Source: Marinobacter halodurans (GTDB lineage Bacteria > Pseudomonadota > Gammaproteobacteria > Pseudomonadales > Oleiphilaceae). From it: a stretch of DNA of 64,000 bases. Of this stretch, positions 1 through 8,537 are shown piece by piece. The notes beneath the pieces are model-generated. The model was not told the DNA's origin. It ran no database searches and worked only from the letters and a program-made list of their open reading frames with translations. How positions within the stretch are numbered: the first letter of the stretch is position 1; each line of letters begins with the position of its first letter. The stretch covers positions 32,297-96,296 of the forward strand of contig NZ_SJDL01000017.1 in NCBI RefSeq assembly GCF_004327985.1, given 5' to 3'. The position numbers and the translations under genes were made by a program.

Positions 1-847
1 TATTCGGGTTGCGGATCACATAAATGTTGGTAATCCGGCCGTCATGCAGGGCCACCGAGGTGGCTTGAAGGATGCCATCGGCCTCCAGGGTCAGGATGCC
101 CGGCAGGCCGTTGAGGGTGACCCGTCGGGACCAGCGGGGAGGGTAGACTTTCTTGCGCGCCAGGCCCGCGAAGAAGCGGCTGATCCGGTCTGATCCGTAG
201 ATCAGTCGCAGGGCCGCCGAGCGAATACCACCGCCATCGGTGTGCAGCACCACATGCTCGGCCAGCACCGCTCTGAGGGTCCCGGTGTCGCCGGAACGCG
301 ACGCGGTGAAGAAGGCTTCGGCCAGGCGCTCGCCCTGGTCCGGGTCGGCCTCGAAGCGGGGGCGGGCAGCCTGCACGTGGTGGCGGGCCCGTTTGGCCAG
401 TTGGCGGCAGGCCGACTCGCTGCGATCCAGTGCTATCGCCACCTCCCTGAAATCCATCTCAAAGACGTCGTGCAGCAGGAACGCCGCCCGCTCCAGCGGC
501 GAGAGGCGTTCCAGGGCCAGCATCAGGGCGAAGGACACGTCATGGGCCAGGTCGTTGACTGCATCCGGGCCATCGGACTCGTGCACGACGGGCTCCGGCA
601 GCCAGGGGCCGACGTAGGTCTCACGCTGGTGCCGGGCCTCCTTCCAGCGATCCAGGCAGAGCCGGCTGACAATGGTCGACAGGTAGGTCCCCGGGCTGTC
701 GACACCACGGGTATCCATGCCGTGCCAGCGCAGGTAGGCCTCCTGCACCACATCCTCGGCGTCGGAGACGGTGCCGAGCATGCGGTAGGCCAGGCCTTTC
801 AGGGCGGGTCGATGGGTTTCGAAGTCAGTGGCGGATCCCTGGCTCAT
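1..847 (-). CDS. ECF41-type RNA polymerase sigma factor (3' end outside window)
   Basis: An extracytoplasmic-function sigma factor that would direct RNA polymerase to its own stress-type promoter. Reading from ATG at 847 gives 282 codons. Region 2 is at about residues 10-75 and region 4 at about 110-160. The linker carries WLPEP (residues 82-86), the hallmark of the ECF41 group, followed by a SnoaL-like C-terminal extension with DGGG (204-207). The frame leaves the window at ...RNPN, where ECF41 proteins have the NPDKL motif, so only the last few residues should be missing. ECF41 factors usually lack an anti-sigma factor and use the C-terminal extension for control. The AhpD-like gene 15 bp upstream is the typical ECF41 partner. 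Group assignment is strong; the inducing signal is unknown. Confidence 0.93.
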   Translation of the reverse strand, partial: MSQGSATDFETHRPALKGLAYRMLGTVSDAEDVVQEAYLRWHGMDTRGVDSPGTYLSTIVSRLCLDRWKEARHQRETYVGPWLPEPVVHESDGPDAVNDLAHDVSFALMLALERLSPLERAAFLLHDVFEMDFREVAIALDRSESACRQLAKRARHHVQAARPRFEADPDQGERLAEAFFTASRSGDTGTLRAVLAEHVVLHTDGGGIRSAALRLIYGSDRISRFFAGLARKKVYPPRWSRRVTLNGLPGILTLEADGILQATSVALHDGRITNIYVIRNPN

Positions 848-862
848 GGTGCGTTTCCTCGA

Positions 863-1351
863 CTACGCGGTTGCTTTTGTTCGAACCGATGCCTTGGGAG
901 TCCGGGCGCCACCGGTCGCATGAACCCGGCGGAAACCGACGGCGATCCGGTTCCAGGTGTTGATGGCGCCGATCAGAAGCGTCAGCTTGACCAGTTCTTC
1001 CTCCGTAAACTGGGCCCTGGCCTGCTCGAAGTCGGCATCCGGGGCCCCGGTATCGGCGATCCGGGTCAGTGATTCCGTCCAGGCCAGTGCGGCCCGCTCG
1101 CGATCGCTGAACAGCGGCGAATCCCGCCAGGCGGCCAGCACGTGCAGGCGTTCTTCCGTTTCGCCGGCCTCGCGGGCATCGCGGGTGTGCATGTGCAGGC
1201 AGTAGCCGCACCCGTTGATCTGGGACGCGCGAATCCGCACCAGCTCCACCAGAGCGTACTCCAAACCGCAATCGTGGAGGTAGCGTTCCAGGCCGACCAT
1301 GGCGTCGATGGCTTCCGGTGCGGCGGTGAAGGGATTGAGTCGGGATTGCAT
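863..1351 (-). CDS. Carboxymuconolactone decarboxylase / AhpD-like protein
   Basis: A 162-residue AhpD-fold protein. The redox motif is C48-G-Y-C51 with H55 three residues on, and E36 upstream, matching the E..C..C..H arrangement of alkylhydroperoxidase-like proteins. A role in thiol-dependent peroxide or electrophile reduction is inferred from the family; the substrate is unknown. The start is ATG 1351 because GGAG lies 8 nt upstream; a longer in-frame extension exists but has no such site. It is the first gene of a two-gene unit with the ECF41 sigma factor, and proteins of this family are the classic ECF41 regulon member. Confidence 0.9.
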   Translation of the reverse strand: MQSRLNPFTAAPEAIDAMVGLERYLHDCGLEYALVELVRIRASQINGCGYCLHMHTRDAREAGETEERLHVLAAWRDSPLFSDRERAALAWTESLTRIADTGAPDADFEQARAQFTEEELVKLTLLIGAINTWNRIAVGFRRVHATGGARTPKASVRTKATA

Positions 1352-1386
1352 GGGTGTTGCTCCTTTTCGGTTGGATTCACCGATAA

Positions 1387-1413
1387 GACGATTCAGCCGG
1401 ACCGAATGTGACA
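1387..1413 (-). promoter_or_regulatory. ECF41-type promoter before the ahpD-like/ECF41 operon
   Basis: On the minus strand the sequence TGTCACA (1413-1407), 16 nt, then CGTC (1390-1387) matches the ECF41 promoter consensus described for Bacillus licheniformis and Rhodobacter sphaeroides (TGTCACA-N16-CGTC). It is about 35 bp upstream of the AhpD-like start codon, correctly oriented for that gene and for the sigma gene behind it, which implies autoregulation. The match is seen directly; activity is inferred. Confidence 0.8.
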
Positions 1414-1503
1414 TCGACATAGAAAAACTTGCCTTTTCTCCGGGTGGCGCGTGCGTTAGCGTTAACAGGAGACCAACCATACCCTGCCAACCGGGAGAGG
1501 CCC

Positions 1504-1995
1504 ATGAAACTCGATGGATCCTGTCACTGTGGTGCCGTTCGCTTTGCGGTGGAGTCCGCGCATCCCTATCCGTTCAATCTCTGTTACTGCACGATCTGCC
1601 GCAAAACCGGCGGGGGCGGTGGTTACGCCATCAACCTGGGTGCCGACTACAACACCCTGAGGGTCTGGGGCGAGGAAAACATTACGGTTTACCATGCCCG
1701 TATGGCAGACGCCGAGACCGGAACCATCGGGGAAAGCTCGGGCCAGCGCCACTTCTGCAAGGTCTGTGGCAGTGCCCTGTGGCTGTACGATCCGAACTGG
1801 CCGGACCTGGTCCATCCCATGGCCTCGGCGATTGATACCGAGCTGCCCGAGGCGCCGGAACGCACCCATCTGATGGTGGCGTTCAAGCCGGAGTGGGTAC
1901 CCCTCAAACCGGGGCCGCGGGACCGGGTTTTTGACGAATACCCGGACGAATCCCTGGCGGAATGGCACCAGAGACTGGGGCTGGAGGATCGCTGA
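1504..1995 (+). CDS. GFA-family glutathione-dependent formaldehyde-activating-like protein
   Basis: A 163-residue protein of the Gfa/CENP-V fold. The N-terminus carries the zinc-binding CHCG motif (residues 8-11) and a C-x-x-C-like pair CYCTIC; a further C-x-x-C (CKVC) lies near residue 90. Despite the family name most members have no proven formaldehyde activity, so the function is left open. The start ATG 1504 follows GGGAGAGG at good spacing. It is divergent from the AhpD/ECF41 unit, sharing a 152-bp intergenic region. Confidence 0.85.
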   Translation: MKLDGSCHCGAVRFAVESAHPYPFNLCYCTICRKTGGGGGYAINLGADYNTLRVWGEENITVYHARMADAETGTIGESSGQRHFCKVCGSALWLYDPNWPDLVHPMASAIDTELPEAPERTHLMVAFKPEWVPLKPGPRDRVFDEYPDESLAEWHQRLGLEDR

Positions 1996-2111
1996 TGCCG
2001 GTAACGCCGGTATCCGGATGACGGGAGAATTACCGCTGTGTTGGAACGCTTGCCCCACCGGTTCAAATGGGCAAGTATCGAAAGATTCGTGGACACAAGG
2101 AGGGTTTCACC

Positions 2112-3134
2112 ATGTCGAGTAGCGCTGAGCTGCAGAAAACCATTGAAGACATGATCGATGCCGAGCGTGGCATTCTTGCCGCCGACGAGAGCACCGGCAC
2201 CATGACCAAACGCCTGGCGGCCGTGGGCGTCGACTCCACCGAAGAGAACCGGCGCTGGTATCGCACCATGCTGCTGTCCACGCCCGATGTCGGCAAGTAC
2301 ATCAGCGGCGTGATTTTCTATGAGGAAACCCTGGGCCAGAAAGACGACAACGGCACGCCGCTGGCGGAGTTGGCCGCCTCCCAGGGCATCGTGCCCGGCA
2401 TCAAGGTCGACAAGGGCAAGGGCGAGCTGCCGGGCGCTCCCGGTGACATGATCACCTATGGCCTGGACGGCCTCGCCGAACGCCTGGATGGCTACAAGGC
2501 CCAGGGCGCGCGCTTTGCCAAGTGGCGTGAGGTCTACCCCATCACCGACCATAACCCGACCGCACTGGGGCTGACGGCCAATGCGGAAATGCTGGCGCGC
2601 TATGCGGCCGTTTGCCAGGCCGCCGGCATCGTCCCCATCGTCGAGCCGGAAGTGCTGATCGACGGCAATCACAGCATGGAACGGGCGGCCGAGGTGAACG
2701 AGCAGGTCTGGCACGCGGTGTTCCATGCCCTGCACCAGCATGGCGTGGTGCTGGAACACATGATCCTCAAGCCCAGCATGGTCACGCCCGGCAAGGATCG
2801 CGGACCGGCTGCGCCGGAGGAGGTAGCGGAGATGACGCTGCGTATCCTGCGCCGGACCGTGCCGGCGGCCGTGCCCAGCATCAACTTCCTGTCCGGCGGA
2901 CAGACCCCGGAGCAGGCCACGGCCAACCTGAACGCCCTGAACCAGCTGCGCGACAGGGCGCCGTGGCAGCTGAGCATGTCCTATGGCCGGGCTTTGCAGG
3001 AGCATGCGATGCAGGCGTGGGGCGGGGATCCCGCCAACCGCGAGAAAGCACAGCAGGCCTTCTTCAAGCGTGCCCGCCTGAACAGCCTGGCGCGGCAGGG
3101 ACAGTATCAGGCCCAGCAGGAACAGGCCGCCTGA
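2112..3134 (+). CDS. Class I fructose-bisphosphate aldolase
   Basis: A 340-residue class I (Schiff-base) aldolase, splitting fructose 1,6-bisphosphate into dihydroxyacetone phosphate and glyceraldehyde 3-phosphate in glycolysis and gluconeogenesis. It shows the N-terminal ADESTGT motif, EPEVLIDG with an active-site Glu, the Schiff-base lysine in LKPSMVTPG (K220), and the FLSGGQTPEQA phosphate-binding segment. Length is close to the animal-type enzymes (about 360). An upstream in-frame Met exists, but AAGGAGG lies 8 nt before ATG 2112. Class I aldolases are less common than class II in this group of bacteria; no other glycolytic gene is nearby. Confidence 0.96.
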   Translation: MSSSAELQKTIEDMIDAERGILAADESTGTMTKRLAAVGVDSTEENRRWYRTMLLSTPDVGKYISGVIFYEETLGQKDDNGTPLAELAASQGIVPGIKVDKGKGELPGAPGDMITYGLDGLAERLDGYKAQGARFAKWREVYPITDHNPTALGLTANAEMLARYAAVCQAAGIVPIVEPEVLIDGNHSMERAAEVNEQVWHAVFHALHQHGVVLEHMILKPSMVTPGKDRGPAAPEEVAEMTLRILRRTVPAAVPSINFLSGGQTPEQATANLNALNQLRDRAPWQLSMSYGRALQEHAMQAWGGDPANREKAQQAFFKRARLNSLARQGQYQAQQEQAA

Positions 3135-3144
3135 GCCCTGCCGG

Positions 3145-3171
3145 GACCGGCGGCTTACAGGGCCGCCGGTC
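3145..3171. terminator. Hairpin between convergent aldolase and GNAT genes
   Basis: A perfect 10-bp inverted repeat (3145-3154 with 3162-3171) around a 7-nt loop lies just after the aldolase stop and overlaps the stop codon of the convergent GNAT gene. There is no U-run on either side, so it may be a bidirectional or factor-assisted terminator. Confidence 0.5.
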
Positions 3172-3745
3172 AGACGCGCTTTGTCAGCAGAAAGACCTTG
3201 CCCGTGTAGGGATAACACGGGTGAGGCACCACCTCCCGCGACTCCACAATCCGGTACTCCAGGCGCTGGTAAAGCTGCATGGCGCCTGGACTCTGCTCGA
3301 ACACTTCCACACTGGCGAGGTCACAGCCCTTCGCGTGGGCCCACTCCGGTACCCGTTCCATCAGGGCCGTGCCGATACCCTGGCCACGAAAGGCCGGATA
3401 GGTGGCCAGCATGTTGATGTAGTAGGAGCCCGGCACGCACTGTTCCAGTTCCACCAGCGGACGGATGAAATCCGGCAGGTCTTCCAGGTCCTCGGCGGCG
3501 TCGGCATCGGGCAGGCGGTAGCCCAGTAGCATGCCCATGACTCGCCCTTCGCCCACTGCGAGATGGGCATTCCTGTAGGAAAAGTTCTGGCCGGGGCTGG
3601 CGGCTCGCTCGGCACCGTATTCCAGACTGCTCTGATCCGGGCGGCGCGCCAGGTCCCAGAAATGGGCGGGAATCCCTTCACCGGCCATCAGGGCGAGTTC
3701 GGCTATGGCAAGGCCGTGGTCGGGCGTAGCGCTGATTATGTCCAT
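3170..3745 (-). CDS. GNAT-family N-acetyltransferase
   Basis: A 191-residue acetyltransferase of the GNAT fold, transferring acetyl from acetyl-CoA to an unknown amine. The acetyl-CoA pyrophosphate-binding motif A is seen as FRGQGIGTAL at about residues 121-130, preceded by the beta4 strand segment YINMLATYP. The N-terminal part with DLARRPDQ and a central acidic insert (DADAAEDLEDLPDF) resembles a subgroup annotated only as GNAT. It is convergent with the aldolase gene. Substrate cannot be inferred from the neighbours. Confidence 0.88.
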   Translation of the reverse strand: MDIISATPDHGLAIAELALMAGEGIPAHFWDLARRPDQSSLEYGAERAASPGQNFSYRNAHLAVGEGRVMGMLLGYRLPDADAAEDLEDLPDFIRPLVELEQCVPGSYYINMLATYPAFRGQGIGTALMERVPEWAHAKGCDLASVEVFEQSPGAMQLYQRLEYRIVESREVVPHPCYPYTGKVFLLTKRV

Positions 3746-3821
3746 ATCGGCGATTCCTGCGCAGCGGGCTTACCCTTGTTATAGCCCGCTCCGGGCCGTC
3801 GGGCCAGATGGTGCCGGTGAC

Positions 3822-4451
3822 TCAGGGGGAAGGATTGGGGGTTGCGACCGGGACGTCGTCGGGGCGGCTGCTCCAGAATGGGTAGGGCAGGCCCGCCAGG
3901 CGGTTGAGGGTGAAGGCCTGCAACAGGAGCATGGTGACGCCCGCCATGAGTACCGGCAGTTGATCCAGTCCGGGCATCAGTCCCAGGGAAACAATCAGCG
4001 CCGTGGCACCGGCGGGCGGGTGCGGCACGCGCAGCCATACCATGGCAAAGCCGGTGGCACCCAGGGAAACGGCGGCGGCGCCCACGCGGGCCGGATCGAC
4101 TCCGGTGGCCATCGCCGACGGAGCATCGGCGATGCCAAACAGGTGCAGGCTGGCGTAGCCCATCAGTGCACCGATCAGGTGGCCGCACAACGTATTGCGT
4201 GGGGACGCCGGGGCGGCCATCGGGACGTGGAACAGGATAAACGCCGTGGCGCCCAGGGACGGAAAGATGAATGCCTGCTGGGTGATCAGGGCGACAAAGG
4301 CGATCAGCGCAATGCTGACCGTCCCGTTGAGGAAACTGAAACCTGCCATGACCGCCCGGTGGCTGTAGCGTGCGGTCAGCCGTTCCAGGTGCAGTGCCCG
4401 TAGCACGCCGGACACCAGTTGCCAGCGCAGTCGTTCGTTGCGGATCCCCAT
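3822..4451 (-). CDS. HPP-family integral membrane protein
   Basis: A 209-residue protein with four to five predicted membrane segments and the family signature around HPPAGATA (about residues 151-158), from which the HPP family takes its name. In plants and cyanobacteria some members take part in nitrite transport across membranes; bacterial roles are mostly unknown. The protein is hydrophobic throughout except for a basic N-terminus and a Pro-rich tail. No nitrogen-assimilation genes flank it, so the substrate stays open. Confidence 0.87.
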   Translation of the reverse strand: MGIRNERLRWQLVSGVLRALHLERLTARYSHRAVMAGFSFLNGTVSIALIAFVALITQQAFIFPSLGATAFILFHVPMAAPASPRNTLCGHLIGALMGYASLHLFGIADAPSAMATGVDPARVGAAAVSLGATGFAMVWLRVPHPPAGATALIVSLGLMPGLDQLPVLMAGVTMLLLQAFTLNRLAGLPYPFWSSRPDDVPVATPNPSP

Positions 4452-4570
4452 TGATCATGCCTGAGTAAAAAAGGGCCGCAACCATATGCCCTGGTTTGGT
4501 GCAAAATCAAGTCGGAAGCCGGGATTCAGTTGACCCGAATCATGACATGCCGGGGGCAGAATGGTCCGGG

Positions 4571-7000
4571 CTATCGAACCTGTTCGCTCATGGATGGCTC
4601 GCCGTCCGGATTCGGGCGGGAACCGGAATAGAGCAGTTCCCGGAAGCGACACGGATGATGCAGGCCGAATCCCTGCAGGTAATCCACGCCCACCTCCCTG
4701 AGCAGCTCGGCTGCGGCGGCGCCCTCGACGCATTCGGCGACGGTCAGCTTGTCCAGCGTGCGGCCGATGTCGTGGATGGCCCGCACCATGGCCAGGTCGT
4801 TCCGGTCACGGGTGATGTTCCGGACGAACGAGCCATCGATCTTGAGGCAGTCTACCGGCAACTGCCGGAGATAGCCGAACGACGACAGGCCCGTGCCGAA
4901 ATCGTCCAGCGCAAAGGTACAGCCCAGTTGCTGCAACCGCGTCATGAACGCCCGCACATCGAGCAGGTTATGTACGGCGGCGGTCTCGGTAATCTCGAAA
5001 CAGAGTTTGCTGCCCGGCACATTATGGGCGTTGAGCTCGTCGAGGATAAAGTCGGCCAGGTCCGGATGATCGAGCGTGCGCCCCGACAGGTTGATGTGGC
5101 AGGCGTCGAGCGCGTCCAGGTGCTGGCGGGCCCGGGCCAACTGCCCGATCACTTCGCTGATGACCCATCGATCGATCTTGTGGACGACGCCAAAGCGCTC
5201 CGCGGCGGGCAGGAAAGCGGCGGGCGAGACCGTTTCCCCCTGCTCGTTGGTCAGCCGTATCAGCACCTCATAGCGCAGGCCCTGGCGATTGTCTGCGGCT
5301 GGCAATATCCGCTGTGCGTCGAGATAGAAGCGGTTTTCGTTCAAGGCGGCCTGAATCCGGTTGATCCAGGCCATTTCGCCACGCTGCAGGTGTAATTGGC
5401 GGTCGTCGGAGGAGGACACGTAAACCCGGTTGCGACCGCCTTCCTTGGCCATATAACAGGCGATGTCCACCGAACGCAGCAGTTCCACGACATCCGGCGC
5501 CCCGGCGGAGATCGGGACCACGCCGATGCTGGCGCCGACGCTGTGGGTCTCTCCCTCCCAGGTGAAGGCGATGGAGGTCAGCGCCTGGCGGAGTTTTTCC
5601 GTTACGCCGGCGGCCGTCTCCAGGGGGCAGTTCTGCAGGATCAGGCCGAACTCGTCGCCGCCCAGGCGGGCCAGGATGTCTCCCTCCCGCAGGCGCGATT
5701 CGGCGAGCCTGGCCACGTCTCTGAGCAATTGGTCGCCTGCCGCATGACCGGAGGTATCGTTGACGACCTTGAACTGGTCCAGATCGAGGAAGCACAGGGC
5801 ATGTTCGGAGCGTTCCGCCCGGGCGCGGCCGAGTGTCTTCGCCAGGCGGTGTTCGAACTCACGCCGGTTGAACAGGCCGGTCAGGGCGTCGTGGGTGGCC
5901 TGATAGCTCAGCTCCGAGGCCAGTCGGCGGGACTCGGAGATATCTTCCAGCATCACCACGAAATAGGTGGCCTCGCCGGCCCGCCGGTTCACCATCGAAA
6001 CCGTGAGCCGGGCCCACAGGTGTTCGCCGCTGCCCTTCTGCAGCCGCTGTTCCAGTGTGTAGCTGTCCATCCGACCCCGCAGCAGGGCCCGATGCGGCCC
6101 GGCATCCATGGGTAGGTCCTCGGGATGGATGCGCTCCATGAATGGGGTATGCAGCAGGCGATCGTCCGGTGTGTCGAGGATCTGGCAGGCTGCCTGGTTG
6201 GCGTCGATTACGATCCCCCGGGAATCGATCTGGAGGATGCCCACCGCGCTCTGCTCGAATATGGAGCGGAACTTCTGCTCGCTACGTTGCTGGATCTGCG
6301 CCAACCGGGCACCCAGGCGCCAGGCCACCAGCGCCAGCAGGATCAGTAGCACCGCGCTCACCACGGACAGGGCGGTCGTGGTCCAGCGTGCCGCTTCGCC
6401 CATGTCCACCCGGAACCGGCGGGCATAGACCTGCAGTTCCTGGTTGACCTCATCCAGTCGTGCCTGGACCGTACGGATCTGGTCTGTGTCTGGGCTGGAC
6501 GAGGCCCACATCCCGGCGAGCGACTGGGCGATCCGGTTGAGCTCGAGCAGGTATGGATCCGTATCGCGCCAGGCTTCGACGGCTTTATGGAAGACCCCGA
6601 GGTCGGCAAAGTAGCGGAACAGCCTGATCATGCCGGCGAGGTCGTCGGGGTGGTTGTCGCCCCGCAACATGCCCTGGCGGGCGGCCTCGTAGTTCAGCGG
6701 GCGCTCTTCCATGGCGAGACGGGCGTCCATATCGCCCAGTGGGATATCCAGCCACTGGCGTGCGAGACGCAGGTCTTCCGGCCGGCCATGGGCGGCGTAG
6801 GCGTCCAGGTAGGAGACCGCCGTCAACTGGGCCCGCGACCAGATACCGTTGCCGCCGACATAGCCGGCAATGGCGGACTGGATCTGCACCGCGGAAATCG
6901 TAAAGCCGACCGCCGTGACCAGCAGAATGATCAGGCAGGTCACCAGTCCAGCCGTTTTCAATCGATGGGGCCGTCTGCCACGGACAGACGTAGATGCCAT
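4571..7000 (-). CDS. Membrane-bound PAS-GGDEF-EAL cyclic-di-GMP signalling protein
   Basis: An 809-residue sensor for cyclic di-GMP turnover. Two membrane helices (about 17-40 and 208-230) enclose a helical periplasmic sensor region; a PAS domain follows (about 243-355). The diguanylate cyclase domain has an intact GGDEF (447-451) and an inhibitory I-site R438-x-x-D441. The phosphodiesterase domain reads EVL (578-580) in place of EAL, a common tolerated variant, and keeps NLS, TET and DDFGTG (699-704). Both activities are therefore possible. GGAGG lies 5 nt before the start. Genes on both sides are unrelated, so its output is unknown. Confidence 0.94.
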   Translation of the reverse strand: MASTSVRGRRPHRLKTAGLVTCLIILLVTAVGFTISAVQIQSAIAGYVGGNGIWSRAQLTAVSYLDAYAAHGRPEDLRLARQWLDIPLGDMDARLAMEERPLNYEAARQGMLRGDNHPDDLAGMIRLFRYFADLGVFHKAVEAWRDTDPYLLELNRIAQSLAGMWASSSPDTDQIRTVQARLDEVNQELQVYARRFRVDMGEAARWTTTALSVVSAVLLILLALVAWRLGARLAQIQQRSEQKFRSIFEQSAVGILQIDSRGIVIDANQAACQILDTPDDRLLHTPFMERIHPEDLPMDAGPHRALLRGRMDSYTLEQRLQKGSGEHLWARLTVSMVNRRAGEATYFVVMLEDISESRRLASELSYQATHDALTGLFNRREFEHRLAKTLGRARAERSEHALCFLDLDQFKVVNDTSGHAAGDQLLRDVARLAESRLREGDILARLGGDEFGLILQNCPLETAAGVTEKLRQALTSIAFTWEGETHSVGASIGVVPISAGAPDVVELLRSVDIACYMAKEGGRNRVYVSSSDDRQLHLQRGEMAWINRIQAALNENRFYLDAQRILPAADNRQGLRYEVLIRLTNEQGETVSPAAFLPAAERFGVVHKIDRWVISEVIGQLARARQHLDALDACHINLSGRTLDHPDLADFILDELNAHNVPGSKLCFEITETAAVHNLLDVRAFMTRLQQLGCTFALDDFGTGLSSFGYLRQLPVDCLKIDGSFVRNITRDRNDLAMVRAIHDIGRTLDKLTVAECVEGAAAAELLREVGVDYLQGFGLHHPCRFRELLYSGSRPNPDGEPSMSEQVR

Positions 7001-7242
7001 TCAGGCCTCCTTGCATAACGACGATGCGGTCAAACACCCCGGCATCCCTGCGCAGTCAAGGGCAGGATCGAACCCGTTCAGGTGCAGTACGACCCTGTGC
7101 CCGAACTTGTACTAGAACTGTAGTCCCAAATGACAAGGATTGCGGCGTTCTTGACACAAGTTGACAGTTGGCGCCGGGTCTGTGGTCATTGCCCGCGACG
7201 CGTTATGATAGAGGCATCTGCAAGCCAGCCGGGAGAAACGTT

Positions 7243-7509
7243 ATGGCCGGAGGATGGGCGCGAGACGGCGCCGTTCAGGATCAGATCGACAGCACGGTGG
7301 AAGAGGCACTGGAGCGGGCGCGCCGCCAGTTGCCCGAGGGCGAGAGCCTGACCCATTGTGAAGAGTGTGAGGCCGAGATCCCGCCGGCCCGGCGTGAAGC
7401 GTTGCCGGGCGTGCGCCTCTGTGTCCAGTGCCAGGCCGAGCACGACCGGAACGAACGCCCGGTGGCCGGCTACAATCGGCGCGGCAGCAAGGACAGCCAA
7501 CTGCGGTAG
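7243..7509 (+). CDS. ybiI: DksA/TraR-type C4 zinc-finger protein (YbiI homologue)
   Basis: An 88-residue protein matching E. coli YbiI in length and sequence, including the terminal GYNRRGSKDSQLR. The four zinc ligands are C39, C42, C60 and C63 around PPARREALPGVRLC. It lacks the long coiled coil with the acidic tip by which DksA acts in the RNA polymerase secondary channel, so a DksA-like role is not assured. A longer in-frame ORF exists upstream; ATG 7243 is chosen because it matches the YbiI N-terminus and follows GGGAG. Confidence 0.93.
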   Translation: MAGGWARDGAVQDQIDSTVEEALERARRQLPEGESLTHCEECEAEIPPARREALPGVRLCVQCQAEHDRNERPVAGYNRRGSKDSQLR

Positions 7510-7516
7510 GTGCTTC

Positions 7517-8407
7517 CTAACAGGCCTGGGCCAGGTTTTTTTCCTGGCCGGATTCCCGGAGATAGACGCTGCCGGCGCGCATGCCCTGCTGATAGCCCTG
7601 GTCCAGTTTGGCCGGGTCGGTGGTCAGGCGTTCCACCGGAAATTCATCCGGCGGTGCGATCACCCGGACGCGGCAGTCGTCGGGTGGATGGTCGATGAAG
7701 TCCAACGTCGCGTTATAGCGGTACGGACGGGTTCGGATCGCCTCGTAGAGTGCCGGGTGGGCACCGAAGAGAGGTCGCATCAGGCCGGGAAAGCGTCCCG
7801 GCTTCTTGCGGAATCCACGCGGCTTGGACAGGACCACGGTGATGTCCCGTGCCCCCTGCTCGTAGGCCCAGCGCACCGGGATCGAATCGGCGATTCCGCC
7901 GTCGGTCATCGGCTCACCGTCGATCCGGGGGAAATCCCGGAAGGCCACCGGAATCGAGCAGGAGGCGGTGAAGACATCGTGCAGGTTGTCCCGGTCAATC
8001 CGATAGTAGCGGGGCTCGCCGCTGTTGATGGCGGTCGTGCCCACCCACAGTGGAATCGCCTGCCGGTGGAACCGCTCGAGATTGAGCCAGACCTCGGAAA
8101 AGGACTGCTGCCAGAGCCAGCGCACGTCGCACAGGTGGCCGCCGCGCAGGAATCGTCGCCAGTTGATGAATTCCGGCCGGCAGGCGTGATCGGTGATCAC
8201 CCGGTAATTGCGGCCGAAATCGCCGGCCAGGTAGCCAATCAGGTTGGTCGAGCCCGCCGAGACGCCAACGGTGAAATCCCAGGGAACATGATCGTTGGCC
8301 AGGAAGGCATCGAGCACACCCGCGGCAAAAATGCCGCGCATGGCCCCACCTTCGACAACCAACGCTTGCCTGGAGGGCGTTTCACTGGATACCGCGTTCT
8401 CAGCCAT
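7517..8407 (-). CDS. Patatin-like phospholipase family protein
   Basis: A 296-residue patatin-fold hydrolase similar to E. coli YjjU. The nucleophile elbow is GVSAGS (about residues 48-53), the oxyanion-hole glycine run is EGGAMRG near residue 20, and the catalytic Asp is in TDGG (about 168-171), giving the Ser-Asp dyad of the family. No signal peptide, so a cytoplasmic or membrane-surface lipid acyl hydrolase is inferred. The start follows AAGGAG. Its stop lies 7 bp from the convergent ybiI-like gene. Confidence 0.9.
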   Translation of the reverse strand: MAENAVSSETPSRQALVVEGGAMRGIFAAGVLDAFLANDHVPWDFTVGVSAGSTNLIGYLAGDFGRNYRVITDHACRPEFINWRRFLRGGHLCDVRWLWQQSFSEVWLNLERFHRQAIPLWVGTTAINSGEPRYYRIDRDNLHDVFTASCSIPVAFRDFPRIDGEPMTDGGIADSIPVRWAYEQGARDITVVLSKPRGFRKKPGRFPGLMRPLFGAHPALYEAIRTRPYRYNATLDFIDHPPDDCRVRVIAPPDEFPVERLTTDPAKLDQGYQQGMRAGSVYLRESGQEKNLAQAC

Positions 8408-8462
8408 GGGCTTCTCCTTGCCTGGGTGACGATCGCTATCATGCTAACGATTGGAAAGGCTC

Positions 8463-8504
8463 GTAGAAAATCGGCAATGGCTATGGCTGTGATGGATTTT
8501 CTAC
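8463..8504. repeat. Inverted repeat between apyrase-like and patatin-like genes
   Basis: A 10-bp perfect inverted repeat (GTAGAAAATC at 8463-8472, GATTTTCTAC at 8495-8504) with a 22-nt loop lies downstream of the apyrase-like gene on the minus strand. It could act as its terminator, although no U-run follows the stem. Confidence 0.4.
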
Positions 8505-8537
8505 CCGGCGGATGACCGAGATCAACGGTTGGAGCCG

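Noticed and set aside
7151..7209. A sigma-70 promoter before the ybiI-like gene (two TTGACA boxes and TATGAT)
   Set aside because: The -35-like boxes at 7151 and 7161 are more than 35 bp from TATGAT at 7204, and no acceptable -10 lies at 16-18 bp from them.
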